Positions 13,566-24,924 of a stretch of 64,000 nucleotides of DNA are shown one piece after another. Below the pieces are notes generated by a model that saw nothing but the letters and a program-made list of their open reading frames with translations, was not told where the DNA came from and searched no databases. This stretch comes from Paratinospora sagittata (taxonomy: Eukaryota > Streptophyta > Magnoliopsida > Ranunculales > Menispermaceae). Position numbers and translations under genes: made by a program. Each line of letters starts with the position of its first letter. The first letter of the stretch is position 1. The stretch covers positions 35,187,562 through 35,251,561 of the forward strand of contig CM069599.1 of assembly GCA_035771175.1 (NCBI GenBank), read 5' to 3'.

Positions 13566-15764
13566 TTACATTCTAATTTTCAAGTATATAGCTATTGAAA
13601 TACAAACTTAAATGACATATAAAATTGTAATAGGAAGAGAGGGATAATTCTTGGTACACATGATCTTTTATACATTAAAAGAAATATTTGAAGATTATAT
13701 ATAGTTGATCAAAGTCAAATTTCACGAATTGATGATTTTTGTTCTTCTGATATCTTGATTTTGACCAATTTCTCAAGTGTTAGATGGTCAACACATGGGG
13801 GCACCAAACAGACACGACGTACCATATCATCATCCATATATATAAAAGAATTGATCCCTTACTCTTTTCTAAGCAAAACTTCTTAAAAAGATTTCCTTGA
13901 CTTTTTTTATTTTTTGAATATTGAAATAATTAAAGCAGGATGAAATGAATATGTTCCACTTCTTTGTGACATATTATTCCCTTTTGAGATTTACCATGTC
14001 TTCAACGATTCCTTTTTTAATATCTTCTATTATTTATTTAAATAATTATATATATTGGTTAGATAGCACTTTGGAGGTTGAGCTACATGCATGACTTCTT
14101 CAAAATTATTGGTATTTTGTGTGATTTAAGCCGTCCGATCTTTATGTATATTGGGCAAGAAGATGAAGATTATATATTCTAATAATAATAATGCCCTTAT
14201 TTTTCAAATTAAAACATATATACCAGAAAATTAATGGAAGGTTAAAATTCAACTTTGAAATATAATATAAAGTCATGTAAGTGGTAAGCTTTTTTTTTTT
14301 TTTTTTTTAAAGAAAGACCCTTAAAAGAAACTAGGACAAAGAAGTCAAAGGTCATGCATATAAAGACAATTAAACCATAAAAGAGGAATATAAGTAACTT
14401 TAATTTTAATTAAATCAAAGTAATTGGCCATAAAGGATAGAGGTGAGTGCTTTTTCAAAAAGAAGATAAAGTTAGGTAACTCACCTTGAATTATTTTTCA
14501 AGTAAATGCTATAGTTATATATTAAACAATTAATATTTGGAATATACATGGTTTATATAATTTTCTATGATTTGATGGTTGTAGAGAATTTATTAGTTTC
14601 AATTTAATTAATTTTGGAAGTTGTAAAATTTCTAGAAATGAAACATGCTTTAAGTATGTATTGAACAGTTGCATTGAATGCAAAGGGAAGAGAGAAATGA
14701 ATGAAATCATGAAATGAAAATAATGTTTTGGGTTCTGCTTTAAATGTGCTGGTCATGAAATATTCAATTAAAAAAAGGAAACAAAAATTAAAATTCAATG
14801 TATAAAAACAGTTGGGAGTTGGAAAGAGTTAGGTGGCACTTCCTAATGAACACAATAACCATGTACTGTAAGGGCCCTCTTAAATCATCTATTCCACGTG
14901 CCACGTTCAATAGGAAACCAACCACCTAATTTTATTTTTTCCACCTATAGTTAATGTATTGGTAGTAACCCCTTTTATCCCCATTTTTTTATTTTTTTTT
15001 ATTTTGTAAAATGTTTTTTTTTTGTATGTTGAGTGTTAGGGTTGGCACCCAACTCCTTTAGATGTTTTGAAAGTAAACGTGTATTACGCAGAATCCCCAA
15101 CATTCAACGGATGGTGATTGCCAGCATCAAAAAATGATATTGGCACGTAACGAATCTTTACCATTACTCATTCATTTTTCCTTGTGATCCAAGTGCCATT
15201 TTGAAACATTTTTTTATTTTTATTTTTATAGAACCAAAGTGATGTTCAACGAACCTATAATTACCTGTTCATGCATGTAATGTGACCTACCAACTCTGTA
15301 AATTGCACTATTTTTAAGGCCAGTTTCTTGATGTTTGAACGGCTTATGACCCATGATTTTGGTAAGAGACAGAATGATGTTTTAACTTTATAAGTTGATA
15401 AAATTTGTAAGTTATGTAAGATGCTCTAGAGTTCTGTCTAAAACGTATAAACTACTGTTCTAAATGCTATATGATGCATTTCAAAAATTAAAAAAAAAAA
15501 AAATGCTATATGATGCATGTTGGTCAACTCTATCACACGGAAATACTCAAAGCTAATTAAAGTGGCAAGAGTCATCCTATATATATCTTGTCTGTAATAA
15601 TCTTCACGAGTGGATCAGCTTTTTATTTTATTTTTTATGAGGACCAAATTAAAGCAAAAAATCTTTGAGTAATCCACTAGAATTTCATTCAAAAGAAATG
15701 TTTTTTGAGAAAAAAAAAAAACCCTAAAAAAGATAAGAGATTTTTTATACCCTATTCTTTTATC
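13566..15764. other. Intergenic, nothing recognised
   Basis: The region is AT-rich with poly-T and poly-A runs and no gene. Minus-strand open frames near 14522-14798 overlap each other and lack any family features. Confidence 0.6.
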
Positions 15765-16091
15765 TTTTTTTTTTTTTTTTTACTGGTATTTCGACATCCG
15801 ATAGTGTGTTCCTCCCCTTCGAAAAGAGACTATCCCACCATACTTGAATGTGTGCAGAGCCGTGGGCGTCTCTCTTAACCACAGTTTTGACGAGGGAGGG
15901 CTCGAACTCGTGACCGAGTCGCTCAACCCTTTTTTTTTTTGTTTACTGGTATTCCGGCATCCGATAGTGTCCTCCTCCCCTTCGAGAAGAAACTATTTTA
16001 CCAGACTTGGGAGCGTGCAGAGGCGTGAGCGTCTCTCTCAACCACAGTTTTGACGGGGTGGCTCAAACTCGTGACTGAGTCCCTCGGCCCC
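15765..16091 (-). mobile_element. Tandem dimer of a tRNA-derived SINE
   Basis: Two head-to-tail copies (about 15765-15929 and 15930-16091) each start, on the plus strand, with a T-run followed by 'tactggtatt' and end in 'gctcgaactcgtgac' or 'gctcaaactcgtgac'. Read on the minus strand, each starts with a B-box-like 'gtcacgagttcgagc' and ends in poly-A, so these are SINEs inserted on the minus strand. Core landmarks are 163 bases apart. Confidence 0.75.
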
Positions 16092-17865
16092 TTTTCTTAT
16101 AATTTTCAACAATATAGTTTATTGTCAATTTTTTTTTTTTTATTGAACATGTTACCCAACAGTTATTCATTTATTATTTTCCACCCTTCAAATGAGTATT
16201 AAAGGTATTTTAAAACTTATTGCTCTAGCTTTACTCTTATTTGTATAAACAAAAAACAAAAAAGCTAAAGTGACACTTTTTATAGTACAATAACATAAAA
16301 AAATTATTCAAAGAAAACTAGTGGTATACAACCATTAATATTTCAAAAGATGTTACATATTATTCTAACTTATTTATAGGATTTTGTATTTAGACTTAAT
16401 GGTTAGTTCATCTTAAAACATTTAGTTCAACGGTTGAACTTGTCTTCACTCTTCTTTTAGTCAGAGCTTTTACTGTTTACCATCTATTCAACTTCGGTCC
16501 TTCTCAAACCCTACATCTCCTTTGAATAGATTGCAAAATATAACCAACACAAAAACCCTAATCAACTTTAATTGTATTGTCTCATCTTTCACACTCTGAG
16601 GTTTGAATTTCAATTTTCCTCAATTCTTCCAAAACTGGGGCCCTTCTCTCTGTGGAAAATTTGAGCACGTGGTGTGTTTTTCAAAATGTAAGTTAACCTA
16701 TCTCATAAAAAATAAAAAAAATCAATTCAATGTGCACACGTTTTGATTAATTTATATTTTTGAAATTTGAAAAGATATTAGTGGTGGCTGGCAACGGACC
16801 GAAGCATCCAAGTAATTGATAAAGGAAAAATACTAATCTAACTATAAAAAGTTATAACTAACTATATATGTATATTCATTAGATTATTTATTATACACAT
16901 CAAGATATGTAAACATTAATATTTAATAAATAAATAAATATATATATATATATATATATAGTTGCACATTTAATTATAAAATTTACAGTTAAATTAATAT
17001 TTTTTTATAAAATAACATGAAAATTAATGCTAATATTACTTGGGTGGGCATATGTGGGCTCTTAGGTGCCTCGTGTCCCTTGAATTAATATAGAGCTATG
17101 TATTATTTTTCTAAGTGCTTGTTGAGATTCAAAACATTTCCCTAACAATGGTGTATACATATATGGTACTTATTTTCAAAATTTTCTTATTCAACTGCTT
17201 ATTAATCTCTATTAATGAAGGATGTAGCTATTGGCCGTGTGGGAGAGTCAAAATTCAAAGAAAATGATGTTGGGAATTTAAGGTTGTATATATGCAAGGA
17301 CCACATATGATGCAGATCATTCTATCTTTGAACAGAGTGCTCAATTTGGCTTTGTAATGTAACTTCTTTGACCTGCCACAACAATGAAGTACTGTTTGTT
17401 CAATGTTCAAGATATTAGAATGAAAATGTCAAAGAAGAAAAACTAGTTTCACTAATCTATTATGTATTAAAAGTATACACACTAAGGTGACTTTGAAACA
17501 AATCTTATAATATAAGATTTTTTTATTTTTTATTTTTTTTTGTCAAAGATAATATTAGAAGAATTGGACTCCAATGAATAGTGCTTGATATTCTCGATAG
17601 ATAATTAAAATAATTAAGATACTGACAAAAAATATTGCAACTGGATTGAGAACAGTAGAAGTTAATTAATGGGTCCTTCTCTTTGATATCTCTAACAATA
17701 CAAATTAAGTAATCTGATATAAATACTAATAGTATTTGTTATAGCTTGTTATCTTTTGGAACATATGTTAAGGTAAGAATTGTAAAAATCAACTGATTAA
17801 GTAGAATAATGCCTACTTTGTCTATGAGGTTTTCTTGTAGAAAAAAACTTTTTTTCTTTTTTTGG
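16092..17865. other. Intergenic with one MITE, no gene
   Basis: No gene is visible apart from the MITE listed at 16825-17010 and a (TA)n microsatellite at about 16938-16961. Confidence 0.6.
16825..17010. mobile_element. MITE with TIRs of the 'AATACTAATCTAACTATAAA' type
   Basis: The left end 'ggaaaaatactaatctaac' and the right end 'gttaaattaatattttttt' are imperfect inverted repeats of about 40 bases around an AT-rich centre that includes a TA microsatellite. The element at 33741-33899 has closely similar ends, so both seem to belong to one family. Confidence 0.55.
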
Positions 17866-18056
17866 TCCCGGTGTCCCTGATAACCCCTATGCGGGGACGA
17901 GACTATTCCTGAGTCCTAGAACTGTAGGGGTCAGTGGACGTCCCTCCTAAAAATAGGCGGATAAGTGTGAACACGAACTTAGACTCAAAATTGAGATCTT
18001 GTTCCTTAACTACGACTTATACTTTGTTTCTCGTCCAATGATGCTATCCGACTTTA
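17866..18056 (-). mobile_element. SINE-like retroposon, family C copy 1
   Basis: Shared landmarks with 51105-51236 are 'gtggac', 'ataagtgtgaacacgaact' (copy 2: 'ataagtatgagtacgaact') and 'ccttaactacgacttata'. Read on the minus strand these give an A-box-like 'tcgtagttaagg' followed by a B-box-like 'aagttcgtgttcac', which suggests a tRNA-derived SINE in minus orientation. Confidence 0.5.
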
Positions 18057-19020
18057 AGTGAAAAAATGTTATTTTTCAATAGGTTACTTAAAATGCTTTT
18101 CCTATATCCTATGCTTTTTCAATAAGCCTTCTTTTTCATATATTCTATGTGCAATTTGCTTTTCCTTTTTTATTCTATGGTCTTGTAAAGATTTACTTAA
18201 AATGCTTAATTATGATATTGGATTTTTTTATTTTTTGAGGAAAGGATGTTGGAATTTTGAAGACTAATTCTTCTTTCCCTTTTATTTTCACAATTTATTC
18301 TTTGTATTACATACGCAGTTCATGGGCTTTTCTTTTTAATAGGTTAGGCTGCCACCCGCCGCTTGGGTGGGGAAGGTTTCAAATTTTGGATCATGGACCA
18401 CTTTCAAATTCTAAGCAAGAGGGCTTTTGGGCCATTATTGGGCTTAGAGCAAGGATAGCCACGTTTTGTCATGTCAGTTGTGAAGACTGATATCAAATGA
18501 AGATTCAAGTTTTAAATTAATAATTTTGTGTCGAGAGTTCGATTCCTTCATTTCGCAAATAAGTAAAAAAAATTTCTCTCCTAAACAAAAATGGAAGCGA
18601 GACCATAATAGTTGGTTCACATAATCCTCATCCGGGCCCTTTATGCCTCTTGTCGTGGTGTTTGCCTTCTTAGCCCTACTGAGGGGTCTCAGCTTCTTCT
18701 ATCTCGTGATAGCATCTTCTGACCTTGTGTAAGTACTAAACAAAAAATTAATAATTTTGATTATGAATAATCTAAATTTTGCATATTAATAAATTCAACA
18801 ATGTAATTTTGTGTATAAGCAATCAACCAAGGAGGGATCATATGATACATAAAAATGTAGGTGCTCTTGGAGCCAGTAGATCATCGACATTTGTGCAATA
18901 CACATGTAGATGCTAACAATCAAACAAACACATGTATTTTTATTGTACAATTTTTCACTTTACGTGTTAATAAATTAACAATGGCACACGCGCGCTTACG
19001 CACACATTAATATATTTAGG

Positions 19021-19235
19021 CTTTAGGGTGGTGTCAGATATAGGCCAGCTTATACACACTGGTACCCACTAATCTTCGTTAGGGCCTTGGCAACAACTCC
19101 TAGGGCCTTGCCAACAACTCCTCCGAGTGAATGTACCAATGTGGCCGCCAATACCTAGTGTTGAGATTTGAACTTAAAGACTTTAACCTTGGGCACCCTA
19201 GAATTCAACTACTCAACCACCCTTAATGCTACATA
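19021..19235 (-). mobile_element. Minus-strand SINE-like sequence with internal 21-bp duplication
   Basis: On the minus strand it reads 'gggtggttgagtagttgaat' (A-box-like) and then 'aagttcaaatctcaa' (B-box-like). Inside, 19081-19101 and 19102-19122 are adjacent 21-bp copies that differ at one base. Confidence 0.5.
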
Positions 19236-19534
19236 TATTTAGTATTCTCTTAATTGAAATGTACCACATCATTTATTGTTATTGAATTTAATTTAAGACA
19301 ATTTAACAATAATAAATATTTAAGTACATTTATGTAAATTGCTATAGTTATTTTTAGGAAAACTCTACTCTGGTGGACTAATTCAAAATAAATCAACAAA
19401 TTGAGATTTCCTTTCTTTTTTTGGTTTCACGCTGAGCAGCACTCAGGTGATATCCTATTCCGCTATATTACGAGTATACTAATCTATCTGAATTCGACCC
19501 AAATTAGATCACAAACCAAGTAAGTTAAGGCTGA

Positions 19535-19890
19535 GTTTAGTATCATTTTTAAATCACATTTTTTGTATTTTAAAACAAAAAGTGAAAATAGTTGTAAAAA
19601 ACTTGTTTGGTTCATTGTATTCAAAAATTAATTTTAGAAAAAAGTTGAAAAAATGGTTATTTTTAGATAATGTATAGAAGTTTTATGAGTTTTTCTTTTA
19701 TTGATTTGTAATAGATGGGACTCACATTAACTTTTTTTAATTAATTTATGTAAAATTTTAAAACAAACTAAATAAGTTTTTCTTGTTTTTCAAATTTTAA
19801 AAATAATTTTTGAATATAATACCAAACACATTTTTTAAAACTATAAATCTATAAAAAACTTGAAAACTGTTTTTAAATTTTATACCAAAT
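19535..19890. mobile_element. MITE-like element with degenerate terminal inverted repeats
   Basis: The left end 'tttagtatcatttttaaat' and the right end '...tttttaaattttatacca' are imperfect complements. The internal 'cttgtttggttcattgtat' and 'ataccaaacacattttt' are also mirrored. It is AT-rich and non-coding. Confidence 0.45.
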
Positions 19891-19915
19891 GAAGAATAAG
19901 TTTCCACATCTGTGT

Positions 19916-19955
19916 GGGGGGGGGGGGGGGGGGGGGGGGGGTTGGGGTGGGGGGG
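19916..19955 (+). repeat. Run of 26 G plus two further G-tracts
   Basis: G occupies 19916-19941 without interruption, followed by 'ttggggtggggggg'. This is extreme in an AT-rich plant intergenic region. It lies about 0.8 kb upstream of the EXO70 start. It could form a G-quadruplex or be partly an assembly or sequencing length artefact. Confidence 0.85.
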
Positions 19956-20702
19956 CAAAAGTAAAGCCAAGCCTCAGTCGCATCAAAGCCAGATAAGCTG
20001 CCACGTCACTCCCTTTCAGATTCTCTCTTATACACGATAGACAGGTTGCGAGAGAAACCTCATGAAAGAAGAGGAAGAGACACAGAGAGCATTACTGTCA
20101 CTTGTGTATTCAATCACTCGTTGGAGAGTGGTAAAAAAAACAAAGCGGTTTGTTTTCAGTTTTTCAGATTTTTTTTTTTTCTCTCCAAAAACCCTAAAAA
20201 GAACCAAAAAAACTAAAAGCAAGCCGATTCCAAATTCCGCTTTTTTTTTTTTTTTTTTTTCATTTTGAAATCGTCTTTTTCATTCGAATCGAAGCCCTAA
20301 GTCCAGCTAAGTAATTTCTTACTCTCAGTGGTTTACTTTTTTCTTTTTTATTTTAAATTTTATTGTTTTTTTTTTCTTTGGATCTGAAGATTCCGGTCCG
20401 ATCTTGTTGATTTTTAGTTGATTGGTAGATGTGTTTGGTTTGAATCTTGGGTTTTACTTGTAATTTTTCATCTTTGGTGAAGTTTGGTGTTGAATTTGGT
20501 GATCTGAAGTTATGGAGATAGAATTCTCTATTAGACCTGGGTGAACCACCGTTGTTTGTTTTTTTTTCGATCGATGAAAGCAATAAAATTGATGGAAATT
20601 TTGTTCATCTTGTTATTGTTGTCGTAACCGTTGAGATTTTAGAAGCTATTTTTTTTAGTGTTAGTGGTTTTGGAGCTTAGATTGGGGCTTTGTAGTGGTA
20701 GA

Positions 20703-20729
20703 GGTTAGGGTTAGGGTTAGGGTTTGGGA
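20703..20729 (+). promoter_or_regulatory. Telomere-like repeat (telo-box) next to the EXO70 start codon
   Basis: Three TTAGGG units followed by TTTGGG lie directly before the ATG. The string TTAGGGTTT is the complement of the plant telo-box AAACCCTAA, known from 5' leaders of many plant growth and translation genes. Being within the leader, it may act in DNA or RNA. Function here is inferred. Confidence 0.6.
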
Positions 20730-22754
20730 ATGGAATCTGCGGCGAAGAGAATTGAGAATCTTGTGGCGGCGAGGAAGTCGTTGAAGATTAGTTTAGAGAA
20801 ATCTAAAGCTCTTGCTTTTGCATTAGAGAAAGCTGGTCCTAGATTGGAAGAAATTAACCAGAGATTACCGTCTTTGGAAGCTGCGGTTCGTCCGATTCGG
20901 GCGCGGAAAGAGGCTCTAGTTGCGGTTGGAGGCCACATTGATCGCGCGGTTGGTCCTGCTGCTGCTGTTCTGAAAGTTTTTGATGCAGTTCATGGGCTTG
21001 AGAATTCGCTCTTATCGGATCCTCGATCCGATCTTTCTGGTTACCTTTCGATTCTTAAGCGGCTTGAGGAGGCATTGAGATTTCTTGCTGATAATTGTGG
21101 ATTAGCAATACAGTGGTTGGAGGATATAGTTGAGTATTTGGAGGATAATTCGGTTGCAGATGCGCGGTATCTCTTGAATTTGAAGAATTCGTTGAAAACG
21201 CTTAAGGAGTTGCAGACTGATGAGGAGTGTGCACGAGTTGATGGAGGGCTTCTTAGTGCTGCTTTAGATAAACTGGAAGCGGAGTTCAGGCGGCTTATTT
21301 CGGAAAACAGTTTTCCTCTTCCTATGGCTTCATCGCTTGGGGAGCAAGCTTGCATTTCCCCATCTCCATTGCCAGTATCTGTGATTCAGAAATTGCAGGC
21401 TGTTATTGAGAGATTTACTGCGAATAATAGACTTGAGAAATGCATTTCTATCTATGTTGAGGTCCGAAGCTCGAATGTTAGGGCAAGCTTACAAGCACTT
21501 AATCTAGACTACCTTGAGATCTCCATCTCCGAGTTCAATGATGTGCAGAGCATAGAGGGCTACATTGCTCAGTGGGGTAAACATTTGGAGTTTGCGGTGA
21601 AACATCTTTTTGAGGCTGAGTACAAACTCTGTAACGACGTATTTGAGAAAATCGGATTGGATATCTGGATGGGTTGTTTCGCCAAGATAGCAGCCCAGGC
21701 GGGTATTCTTGCTTTTCTACAATTTGGGAAGACAGTTACAGACAGTAAAAAGGACCCCATTAAACTGTTGAAGCTGTTGGATATCTTTGCTTCATTAAAC
21801 AAGCTGAGGCTAGATTTTAATAGGCTATTCGGTGGCAAAGCCTGCATTGAAATCCAAAACTTGACGAGGGATCTAATCAAGAGGGTCATTGATGGGGCTT
21901 GTGAAATTTTCTGGGAACTTCTTACACAAGTGGAATTACAGAGGCAGACGGCTCCTCCATTCGATGGTGGTGTTCCAAGGTTGGTGAGCTTTATCACTGA
22001 CTACTGTAATAGGCTGCTTGGGAATGACTATAGGCCCATACTGACCCAGGTTCTAGTGATTCATAGAAGCTGGAAACATGAGAAATTCCAGGAGAGGCTC
22101 CTGACTGATTCAGTCTTGAAAATAATCAAGGCCATTGAACAGAATTTAGAGACATGGTCGAAGACATTTGAGGATAATATCCTGTCCTATCTATTTCTGA
22201 TGAACAATCACTGGCATTTCTACAAGCACCTTAAGGGCACAAAGCTTGGGGAACTCTTGGGAGATAACTGGTTAAGAGAACATGAACAATGGAAAGAGTC
22301 ATATGCTCAATCATACTTGAGAGAGAGCTGGGCGAAGCTTCCTTCTTTATTGAGCAGGGAAGGTTTGATTATGTTCTCAGGGGGGCGAGCTACGGCTCGT
22401 GATCTTGTCAAGAAGAGGCTGAAGGCGTTCAACGAAGCATTTGATGACATGTATAAGAAACAATCAAACTGGGTTGTGTCCGAAAGAGATTTGAGGGAGA
22501 AGACATGCAATCTGGCAGTGCAGGCAATCGTTCCTGTTTACAGAAGCTACATGCAGAATTATGGTCCGTTGGTGGAACAAGATCCAAGTGCCAGTAAGTA
22601 TGCAAAATACACTGCTCAGAGTTTGGAGAAGATGCTTAATTCTCTATTTCAACCTAAGCCGGCTAAGCTTGGGAGTTTCAAAGTTAGGCATTCTAATGGG
22701 AAGATGAACAATATAGCAACAAACCAAATGTCTTCTCCTCCAAGCGTTAAATGA
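20730..22754 (+). CDS. Exocyst subunit EXO70, G-type, intronless
   Basis: A single exon of 674 residues. EXO70 is the subunit of the eight-protein exocyst that tethers secretory vesicles to the plasma membrane through phosphoinositides. The N-terminal ~200 residues are helical and Leu/Glu/Lys-rich, as in CorEx rods ('KRIENLVAARKSLK', 'RPIRARKEALVAVGGHID', 'VLKVFDAVHGLE'). The Pfam Exo70 domain covers roughly residues 260-640 and includes 'YLFLMNNHWHFYKHL' and the basic C-terminal segment 'RDLVKKRLKAFNEAF'. A polar tail follows. Start: the open frame extends upstream only by a TTG, so the first true ATG is 20730. Lack of introns and the N-terminal pattern ('AVGPAAAVLKVFDAVHGLE') fit the EXO70G clade from memory, unlike EXO70A1, which has many introns. 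Clade is less sure than family. Confidence 0.95.
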   Translation: MESAAKRIENLVAARKSLKISLEKSKALAFALEKAGPRLEEINQRLPSLEAAVRPIRARKEALVAVGGHIDRAVGPAAAVLKVFDAVHGLENSLLSDPRSDLSGYLSILKRLEEALRFLADNCGLAIQWLEDIVEYLEDNSVADARYLLNLKNSLKTLKELQTDEECARVDGGLLSAALDKLEAEFRRLISENSFPLPMASSLGEQACISPSPLPVSVIQKLQAVIERFTANNRLEKCISIYVEVRSSNVRASLQALNLDYLEISISEFNDVQSIEGYIAQWGKHLEFAVKHLFEAEYKLCNDVFEKIGLDIWMGCFAKIAAQAGILAFLQFGKTVTDSKKDPIKLLKLLDIFASLNKLRLDFNRLFGGKACIEIQNLTRDLIKRVIDGACEIFWELLTQVELQRQTAPPFDGGVPRLVSFITDYCNRLLGNDYRPILTQVLVIHRSWKHEKFQERLLTDSVLKIIKAIEQNLETWSKTFEDNILSYLFLMNNHWHFYKHLKGTKLGELLGDNWLREHEQWKESYAQSYLRESWAKLPSLLSREGLIMFSGGRATARDLVKKRLKAFNEAFDDMYKKQSNWVVSERDLREKTCNLAVQAIVPVYRSYMQNYGPLVEQDPSASKYAKYTAQSLEKMLNSLFQPKPAKLGSFKVRHSNGKMNNIATNQMSSPPSVK

Positions 22755-23602
22755 TTATAAGACCAGTGCGAAATTTCTTTGTTCCCATTGAGGGGAGTAA
22801 AACAGGAATTCTCGCACTAACCTCATGCTGTTCGAGTCATTTTGAAGATGGATCATCAGGGTTGTCTTCATCATTTGTGTTTTGTTGGCTGGATTGTAAA
22901 TATTGAATGCCCAAGTCACTCCATTGGCCAGCTAAATCATATGATCCGTATGATCCATCCTTCCTTACTTGGGACTGCAATGTGAATTAGCTGCATAGAA
23001 TGTATGAGAAGAAAATATTCTGGTGATCTCTTCGTCATTTGCCCAAAGGCTTCTGTATCACTATGGGGTTCTGAAAGTGCAGGTATGCAGAGGCACTGAA
23101 TGTCCAATCTTTTGAAACAAGTTCTCATTACAATTTTCCTGGCAGAAAATCTGAAACTCCAATTTTTTTAGTGCCAATGCTTTAACTGTCTTTCTTACCC
23201 CTTTAAGGATGGGTGGCTGTGAAAATCATTGTAATGCAATCTAAATTATATGTATTATTCTTTCTTGCAACTTTCATCTAGTGCTACAACAGTACTTAAC
23301 TTTCGATGCTATCGAGTTTCTAAATTGCCCGGATGTGAGGTGCTGCTCTATGGTTTTTTCATTGGACTCTTTTTATTTGGATTGGGGAGGGATTTTTTGT
23401 CTTTTTCTTTGTATGTTGAACTTTCTTGGTGGAAACAAGCTATAAGATGGATCCCAAAAAGAAAAATGAAAAGATGTGAAGAAGCGAAGAAACTTGTCTG
23501 AATTTAATTGATTTGCACAATTTTGTTACAGAATGACTTTAATCTGTTTGTCTGCTTTTGTGGGCATAGCATATTATCTCTGATTCATATGATAAAAAAA
23601 AA
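22755..23602 (+). other. EXO70 3' flank
   Basis: This is the probable 3' untranslated region and downstream sequence of EXO70. The small open frame at 23250-23501 has no recognisable family features. Nothing else is seen before the foldback element that starts at 23603. Confidence 0.5.
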
Positions 23603-24915
23603 GGGATTTTAGAGATTGGGTCAGACTATCTTTATTTAGTGAAGAAGTTCAATAGTTTTCAAAATTAGCATTTGGGTCTTCAACCAATTAATTTGTCACA
23701 AGTCAATTAAATTGCATGTTGTCAAATAGTACATGTGACCATTTTGCCTATTTTAACTATTTTTTAAACTCGGATTAACGTGATTCAAAAAGCATTAAAA
23801 TTGAAAAGTTTTTGATCGAAGATTAGACAACTCGATAATCGATCGGTCAACTCGGTCACCGATCGGTGAGCTTTTAGTATATCGTTTGGTGACCGGTGAT
23901 TAAAAAGTCACTTAAAGCACATGGATTTGTTGATCTTCGCTTCCTCTCTCTAACGCATGTTGAATCATTCAAATCAGAGTTAAAACGAAAAAGTTATGGT
24001 CATGTGAAGTTTGCATATCGATTAGTCACCGATTGGTGAACTCGGCGACCCATCGGTAATTTTTCGATATATTGTTTTACTGATTAATAAGAAAACTTTA
24101 AATAGTCATAACTATTTCGTGTTAACTCTGATTTGAGTGATTCAAGATGCGTTGAAAAAAAGAAGAAAAGATCTACAACACCGGGTGTTTTAACAAACTT
24201 TCCTATCACCAGAGATCGAAAATTGGTGATTTTACATACATTGAGCGTTTAACTGCCACCGGACCGATCACCGGTGTTTGAGAAGTCACTTAAAGCATTT
24301 TGATTTGTAAATCTTTTATTTCTTTTTCCAACGCATCTTGAATCACTAAAATCGGAATTAAAACGAAAATGTTATGACCATTTAAAGTTTTCTTATCGAT
24401 CGGTAAAACGACATACCAAAAAATTACCAATCAGTCATCTAGTAGACAAAAAAATTACCAATCGGTCATTGAGTTAATCGAAAAATCACCGAGTTAATCG
24501 ATCAATGACTAATTGATATGCAAATTTCAAATGATCATAACTTTTTCGTTTGAACTCCGATTTGAGTGATTTAACATGCATTGGAAAGAGAAAGAGAAGA
24601 TCTACAAATTCAGGTGCTTTAAGTGATATTTTGGTTACCAGTGACCAAACGATATACTAAAAACTTACCGATCGGTTACCGAGTTATCTAATCGCCGCTT
24701 AAGAACTTTTAAATTTTAATACTTTTGAATCACTTTAGTCAAAGTTTAAAATATGGTTAAAATGAGAAGGGCAAAATGGTCAAATGCATTTTTTGATAAC
24801 CTCAAATTTGATTGATTTGTGACAAATTGAATGATTGATGATCCAAATGCCAATTTTAAAAATTATGAAAATTATGAAACCTCTACAGATAAAGATACCC
24901 ATCTCTAAAAATCCC
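23603..24915. mobile_element. Mutator-like foldback element, 1313 bp, with 9-bp target duplication
   Basis: The ends are inverted repeats: the left begins 'gggattttagagattgggt' and the right ends 'acccatctctaaaaatccc'. The match continues inward for several hundred bases. The left blocks 'agcatttgggtcttcaacca', 'tttgtcacaa' and 'tgaccattttgcc' are mirrored on the right by 'ggatcaatgcca'-type equivalents read in reverse ('gatgatccaaatgcca', 'ttgtgacaaa', 'gcaaaatggtca'). It is flanked by 'taaaaaaaa' on both sides (23593-23601 with one extra A; 24916-24924). Nine-base duplications and long inverted ends are typical of Mutator-like elements. The core carries nested copies of a unit with 'accgatcggtga' and 'taaaacgaaaaagttatg' in both orientations. 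No transposase is encoded. Confidence 0.75.
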
Positions 24916-24924
24916 TAAAAAAAA

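Larger units (their letters stand above)
18057..20729. other. Intergenic and EXO70 5' region
   Basis: It holds a minus-strand SINE, a MITE, a poly-G run and the probable EXO70 promoter and leader (about 20000-20729). No independent gene is supported. Small open frames at 18058-18490 and 20028-20583 are AT-rich and low-complexity. Confidence 0.6.

Noticed and set aside
20724..20729. TTG start for EXO70
   Set aside because: Non-AUG starts are not expected in this nuclear gene. The ATG at 20730 is in frame and matches the family N-terminus.
21041..22510. Minus-strand ORFs within EXO70
   Set aside because: Shadows of the long EXO70 coding frame with no family features.
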